Shown here piece after piece: positions 60,526-64,000 of a stretch of 64,000 bases of DNA (positions within the stretch are counted from its first letter, which is position 1; every line of letters starts with the position of its first letter). The stretch is from assembly GCA_048498035.1 (NCBI GenBank), contig JBEHYT010000005.1:124001-188000 (forward strand), written 5' to 3'. Source of the stretch: CADEDV01 sp048498035 (lineage in GTDB: Bacteria > Bacteroidota > Bacteroidia > Chitinophagales > Chitinophagaceae). The position numbers and the translations under genes were made by a program. The notes under the pieces were generated by a model. It did no database searches. It saw only the letters and a program-made list of their open reading frames with translations, and was not told where the DNA came from.

Positions 60526-60996
60526 ATGGAAAAGACATTGCAGCAAACAGACTGGACACAGGTAGCTGAAATTGAAATTGTTTATAAGACTAAAGTAAAG
60601 CCATCGAGTCGTCCGAAGATTACCAGTTCGAAAGATATTTATCCCCTGCTTCTTTCTATATGGGATATGAACCTGATAGAACTTCAGGAACAGTTCATTG
60701 TTTTACTGCTTAACCGCAACAACAGGGTACTTGGAGTTTACAAAGCCTCAACAGGTGGCCTCACAGGGACAGTAGCTGACCCAAGACTGATATTAGCAGC
60801 AACGTTGAAAGCTGGGGCGACATCCATTATTCTAAGCCATAATCACCCTAGTTCGAGCCTGTCTCCAAGCAGGGCAGATGAACAATTAACACAGAAAATA
60901 AAGACAGCGGCAGGCTATCATGATATTTCCGTACTGGATCATATAATTGTTACAGCTGAAGGATATTATTCATTTGCAGAGGAAGGGATTTTGTAA
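60526..60996 (+). CDS. RadC-like JAB/JAMM domain protein
   Basis: The 156-residue protein has the complete metal-binding motif SHNHPSSSLSPSRAD (HxH...D) and the upstream Glu (LQEQFIVLLLNRNNRVLG). A short N-terminal extension replaces the HhH part of chromosomal RadC. Such stand-alone proteins are common in Bacteroidetes ICEs and genomic islands. JAMM proteins can be metalloproteases or isopeptidases; the role of RadC-like forms is unsettled. It is followed by a structured non-coding segment. Confidence 0.9.
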   Translation: MEKTLQQTDWTQVAEIEIVYKTKVKPSSRPKITSSKDIYPLLLSIWDMNLIELQEQFIVLLLNRNNRVLGVYKASTGGLTGTVADPRLILAATLKAGATSIILSHNHPSSSLSPSRADEQLTQKIKTAAGYHDISVLDHIIVTAEGYYSFAEEGIL

Positions 60997-61424
60997 GGCT
61001 GGTTCCGATTAAAATAGGGTCATTCACTTTCTCTATCCCCTCGAAAGGACTGACACCTTAAAGTAATTTATTCAGAAGTCATTCATACTACTATCAACTT
61101 AGAGCCGCCGCCGTACTCAAGCCTTGTTTATTATGCGGCCTCCGGCAAAACAAGTCATGACAACGGCGGCTGGTAATGCCATTGGGTATTTCAATTCGCC
61201 CCGGCTACAGGAACAGCATTTATTGCTATAGCCCTTCAGCCGGGCCGAAATCAAATACCAGCTTTTTCAATACCTTCCTTTCCATAATTCTCTTCTATGA
61301 AAAGGGCATTTCAATCCTATTAGAGTGCTGAGTTTAGGCTAACAGTGTATAAAGGTTATTCAGTAAATATTTCAGAATTTGCTTATTTTCAAGGACACAA
61401 GCACACCACAACCTTTACTTACCT
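60997..61424. other. Gene-free stretch between the RadC-like and nitrilase-like genes
   Basis: This 428-bp stretch has no supported reading frame. It carries two nested hairpins at 61103-61244. The 69-codon frame at 61345-61554 overlaps the nitrilase-like gene in another frame and is rejected. Confidence 0.5.
61103..61244. ncRNA. Candidate structured RNA or structured DNA site
   Basis: Hairpin 1 is nested: AGCCGCCG/CGGCGGCT (61103-61110 with 61164-61171) encloses CTTGTTT/AAACAAG (61123-61129 with 61148-61154), which encloses TGCGG-CCT-CCG(G)CA. Hairpin 2 is CCCGGCT/AGCCGGG (61200-61206 with 61238-61244), enclosing AGCA/TGCT (61215-61218 with 61224-61227). The stems are GC-rich in AT-rich surroundings. 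It may be a non-coding RNA, a regulatory leader of the nitrilase-ATPase operon, or a conjugation-related DNA site. Strand is not known. Confidence 0.45.
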
Positions 61425-63164
61425 ATGGATTTTTTGTTTGCTGAGAATCTTGGCATTGGTATTGACTTATCAATACTCCGGCGAAATACACAACGTCACT
61501 CAATCCTTTTATACCAACACGAAGGAGCACTGCACGCTGATAATGCAAGAATAGGCAACCAGAATAATGTAGATGTAGAACTCGGGCTTTTTTTTGAAAA
61601 ATCACGATCAACGGCCTGCGACCTTGCACTCACCCCTGAATATTCATGCCCCTTATCCGTAATCGAAGATATCATCAATCATCCCGGTAAATGGCCTGTT
61701 GCGGAGAAATTATGGGCAGTCGGTTGCGAGTCTATGACCAAGCAGCAACTTACCACTCTGCAAGCTTCCTATAACGCTGGTAATATTTTTGTTCATTTTG
61801 ACACGAACATTCTCAATAGTAATCTGAATTATGTAGATCCTTTGATTTACTTATTCAGGGGTTCGCATAACGGTCAGGAAAAACTGATAGTATTACTCCA
61901 ATTTAAGACACAGCACATGAGTGTTTGGAGCGCAGCGGTAGAAAGAGACAATTTGATTCAAGGCAATGAAATCTATATTTTGCGAAATCCGCTGTATTCA
62001 ATTTATTTCTTCTCCCTGATCTGTTCAGAGGCTATGAATTTTCAAAATGATTTGACTCAGGCAAAACAGGCAACAATAGATTGGATCGACCGTCCTTATC
62101 TCATCTATAATCCGCAACTCAATCCAGATCCTGCTCATTCAAACTTTTCTGCCTTCAGAAAATTTGTATTCCGGTTTACCAAAAAGGAAATCATATCCCT
62201 TAATTGGAATAACAAGACCACATATAATAATCATCCGTTTCTGGGTTTTAATACTTCCCGAAGCGGCTTCTATATTCAATCTGATGAAATCGACCTCACA
62301 GAACAACGAATTAAGCATAATCATAAACACGGGCTATACTATTTTTACTTTGGGCTGAAAAAACATGCCTTTCTTTTAAATAGCTCTCCAACCATCTTTC
62401 ATATTGCCATTCCATCGGTTGACATAGTGAATGCTATGCCCCAGCAAATCAGGCGGGAGGGTCCGGAATTAATTGAGACCTGCGATTTCAATGCTGCGCG
62501 TAATACATTAGAAATACTGGTGAATGGAATTAGTGATTTACATGTTGCTTATTTAACGGGTGTTGGATGCACCTGCAATTTTCTGATCACGCACCAAAAT
62601 TGCATACTCGAAAAGGAAAAACTTGTTTGTCTGACATCAGGCAAAATAGATAAGGAACTGGGAAGTACTTGGAGCAGTATTCCCAATATATTTTCTATTA
62701 GGATCAATGAGGATTTAGAAGTGAATCGCCGGATTACTTTTTCTGAAGATACTTATCCAGATAGTCTTACACTGAGATCAAATTATATAGATACAATTGC
62801 TGAGTTAAATAATTCGGTTCTGCCTGACAAAGCCGTTTACCCAGATAGTATTGCAGATTTGAAAACGGACGATCTGGTTATTGGTTACAATGCTGAATCC
62901 CGTAACGATAATTATAAATTCAACATTCTGACCGCTGCCGGGCAAAAGCGAATCGCTACTATTTGTTTCATGGGTACTATGCCTGATGGGGTAATAGAAA
63001 AGACATTTGACTTTCTGCAGGCTATGTTTGACAAAGACAATAATTATAAACGTCGGGTAGTTGTTTTTTATAGACGGGGTAATAACATCGTATCACGGTC
63101 AGATCCTAATGCTGGTAACATAGCTGTCACCAGCGATTTTGAAGGCCCTACTTTCTTGAAATAG
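61425..63164 (+). CDS. Nitrilase-superfamily-like protein paired with an ATPase
   Basis: The 579-residue protein has no signal peptide. The N-terminal part reads as a carbon-nitrogen hydrolase fold with the triad in order: Glu 72 (ALTPEYSCP), Lys 161 (VLLQFKTQHMSVWSA) and Cys 200 (YFFSLICSEAMNF). The C-terminal half (from about 250) has no recognised domain. Nitrilase-fold enzymes hydrolyse amide or nitrile C-N bonds. The next gene, an SMC-like ATPase, starts 7 bp downstream, so the two form an operon like those of two-gene conflict systems. A structured segment lies upstream. The fold call rests on three motifs in the right order. Confidence 0.6.
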   Translation: MDFLFAENLGIGIDLSILRRNTQRHSILLYQHEGALHADNARIGNQNNVDVELGLFFEKSRSTACDLALTPEYSCPLSVIEDIINHPGKWPVAEKLWAVGCESMTKQQLTTLQASYNAGNIFVHFDTNILNSNLNYVDPLIYLFRGSHNGQEKLIVLLQFKTQHMSVWSAAVERDNLIQGNEIYILRNPLYSIYFFSLICSEAMNFQNDLTQAKQATIDWIDRPYLIYNPQLNPDPAHSNFSAFRKFVFRFTKKEIISLNWNNKTTYNNHPFLGFNTSRSGFYIQSDEIDLTEQRIKHNHKHGLYYFYFGLKKHAFLLNSSPTIFHIAIPSVDIVNAMPQQIRREGPELIETCDFNAARNTLEILVNGISDLHVAYLTGVGCTCNFLITHQNCILEKEKLVCLTSGKIDKELGSTWSSIPNIFSIRINEDLEVNRRITFSEDTYPDSLTLRSNYIDTIAELNNSVLPDKAVYPDSIADLKTDDLVIGYNAESRNDNYKFNILTAAGQKRIATICFMGTMPDGVIEKTFDFLQAMFDKDNNYKRRVVVFYRRGNNIVSRSDPNAGNIAVTSDFEGPTFLK

Positions 63165-63171
63165 TTAAATC

Positions 63172-64000
63172 ATGGATAAGGAAAAAATAATTGGTCTCGC
63201 CAGAAATATTTTTCCAGATATAACATCTGTCAGGGATGATTTATACAGGGGTGAGTTGAAGATATCGGGCAAACCTGCCGGTATTTATTATATGGATTTG
63301 AGCGGAGATGTACCCTTTGAAACATTTAATGAGTACCAGGAAAAACTGTTGGCCGATGAATATTATAATCATCCCGGCAATCTTCAGTGGAATCTTTACT
63401 TGCTACTGCTTCAGGATTCTATCAATGAGGAAACGAAAGCGAAAATTGAACGCAATGATAAGTATGCTCGCAAGTATGTCTTCACCGAAACCCAATTTGA
63501 AGATTTTTTTAGGCTTGAGAAATCAGATGCCGTAGTCTCATCCAATATTGTTTTGCAATGGAAAGAAACGCTCAAAAAAGTGGATCTCCAGGAAGTGTAT
63601 TCAAAGGCCAAATACACAGAAGCAGTAGACAGGTTTATAAATAACCAAACAAAGAAAATTACTAGCACGGAGTCTGTATCTGACGTAACCGATGTTACCA
63701 AAATCAGTTTTATTAACCAGATTACTTTAAAAAATACTTACCGTGAGCACCCCAAAGAACCAAGGGTGTTCAAGTTTGGTAAAGTAAACCTGATAAAAGG
63801 AATAAATGGCGTTGGTAAAACCTGCCTGCTGGAATCTATCGAATTAGTGGCCTGCGGAAGAACTTATCGTAATCCTGATAAGAAAGAACCAGATAATTGT
63901 ATTGAAGCAATAATCAATAATTCAAGACAGGCTGAGTTATGTACGCCAACCGATAACACAAAATATAGACAGCGTGATTCTTACTGGTACAGTAATAATT
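63172..64000 (+). CDS. SMC-like AAA/ABC ATPase, N-terminal part (runs off right edge)
   Basis: The frame opens at ATG 63172 and is open to the window end, about 276 residues. The first 170 residues form a distinct N-terminal domain (YYMDLSGDVPFETFNEYQEK, GNLQWNLYLLLLQ, DKYARKYVFTETQFEDFFRL). It is followed by strand SFINQITLKN and Walker A LIKGINGVGKTCLLESIELV (about residue 205). This is the RecF/SMC-type ATPase head seen in defence ATPases. It lies 7 bp after the nitrilase-like gene. The rest of the ATPase, and any third gene, are outside the window. Confidence 0.75.
   Translation, partial: MDKEKIIGLARNIFPDITSVRDDLYRGELKISGKPAGIYYMDLSGDVPFETFNEYQEKLLADEYYNHPGNLQWNLYLLLLQDSINEETKAKIERNDKYARKYVFTETQFEDFFRLEKSDAVVSSNIVLQWKETLKKVDLQEVYSKAKYTEAVDRFINNQTKKITSTESVSDVTDVTKISFINQITLKNTYREHPKEPRVFKFGKVNLIKGINGVGKTCLLESIELVACGRTYRNPDKKEPDNCIEAIINNSRQAELCTPTDNTKYRQRDSYWYSNN

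Larger units (their letters stand above)
15439..64000. mobile_element. Integrative and conjugative element, left end and about 48 kb (right end outside window)
   Basis: The element starts after tRNA-Pro with a tyrosine recombinase and an excisionase-like gene. It then carries a Bacteroidetes-type transfer operon (traN, M, L, K, J, I-like, G, F, E), followed by replication/repair, defence and regulatory cargo including RadC, SRAP and RteC-like genes. The sequence looks AT-richer than the region left of the tRNAs. A second copy of the tRNA-Pro 3' end was not found in the window, and no relaxase or coupling protein gene is present, so the element should continue to the right. The exact left boundary (attL) cannot be fixed without the right end. 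Confidence 0.8.

Noticed and set aside
61345..61554. 69-codon open frame overlapping the nitrilase-like gene start
   Set aside because: It overlaps a longer frame that has recognisable motifs.
1..64000. CRISPR arrays and insertion sequences
   Set aside because: No regularly spaced repeat-spacer array and no transposase gene was seen anywhere in the window.

Overview
The window comes from a member of the Bacteroidota, most likely Chitinophagaceae or a close relative (inference). The signs are two SusC/SusD pairs, a type IX secretion C-terminal sorting domain, a promoter of the TTG-19 bp-TAnnTTTG type ahead of the tRNAs, an ECF sigma/FecR pair, and a Bacteroidetes-type (CTnDOT-like) conjugation gene set. 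No 16S rRNA or other species marker is present.

Left part (1-14736, all minus strand): a chromosomal glycan-utilisation locus. In transcription order it holds SusC, SusD, an FAD-dependent oxidoreductase, a GxGYxYP-family protein and a LacI regulator, then a terminator, then a permuted SGNH hydrolase, an MFS transporter, a second FAD oxidoreductase and the start of a GH92 alpha-mannosidase that runs off the left edge. Two near-identical 20-bp palindromes with a central CG lie upstream of SusC and upstream of the SGNH gene. They are the expected operators of the LacI protein and would tie the two operons together.

Junction (15127-17109): a promoter, tRNA-Ser(GCU), tRNA-Pro(UGG) and a terminator. 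Next come helically phased repeats that include an inverted copy of the tRNA-Pro T-arm, then a tyrosine recombinase. The sequence looks AT-richer from here on. This is read as the left end of an integrative and conjugative element (ICE) whose right end is not in the window.

ICE backbone (17112-37345, minus strand): small HTH proteins, then traN, M, L, K, J, three tandem traI-like paralogues, two lipoproteins, traG, traF, a 1831-residue methyltransferase-helicase (DarB-like), a DUF1896 protein, a T9SS-sorted surface protein, traE and a membrane protein. No relaxase, coupling protein or topoisomerase is visible, so these should lie to the right.

ICE cargo (37553-64000): a DnaE-like polymerase and a DinB polymerase; a three-gene ABC-3C conflict system (DUF2326 ATPase, middle component, nuclease-like effector); a 2H phosphoesterase-like protein; a RES-domain protein; an SRAP (YedK/HMCES) protein; an RteC-like protein; two XRE regulators; an ECF sigma/FecR/SusC/SusD/TlpA-like cluster with convergent DUF6520, MauE-like and AraC genes; a RadC/JAB protein; a strongly structured non-coding segment; and at the right edge a nitrilase-like protein followed by an SMC-like ATPase. 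A 15-bp palindrome, ACTAA-N5-TTAGT, recurs upstream of dnaE (two copies), the 2H gene and an unknown gene, and suggests one shared repressor. The last two genes look like a two-component conflict module that I cannot match to a named system.
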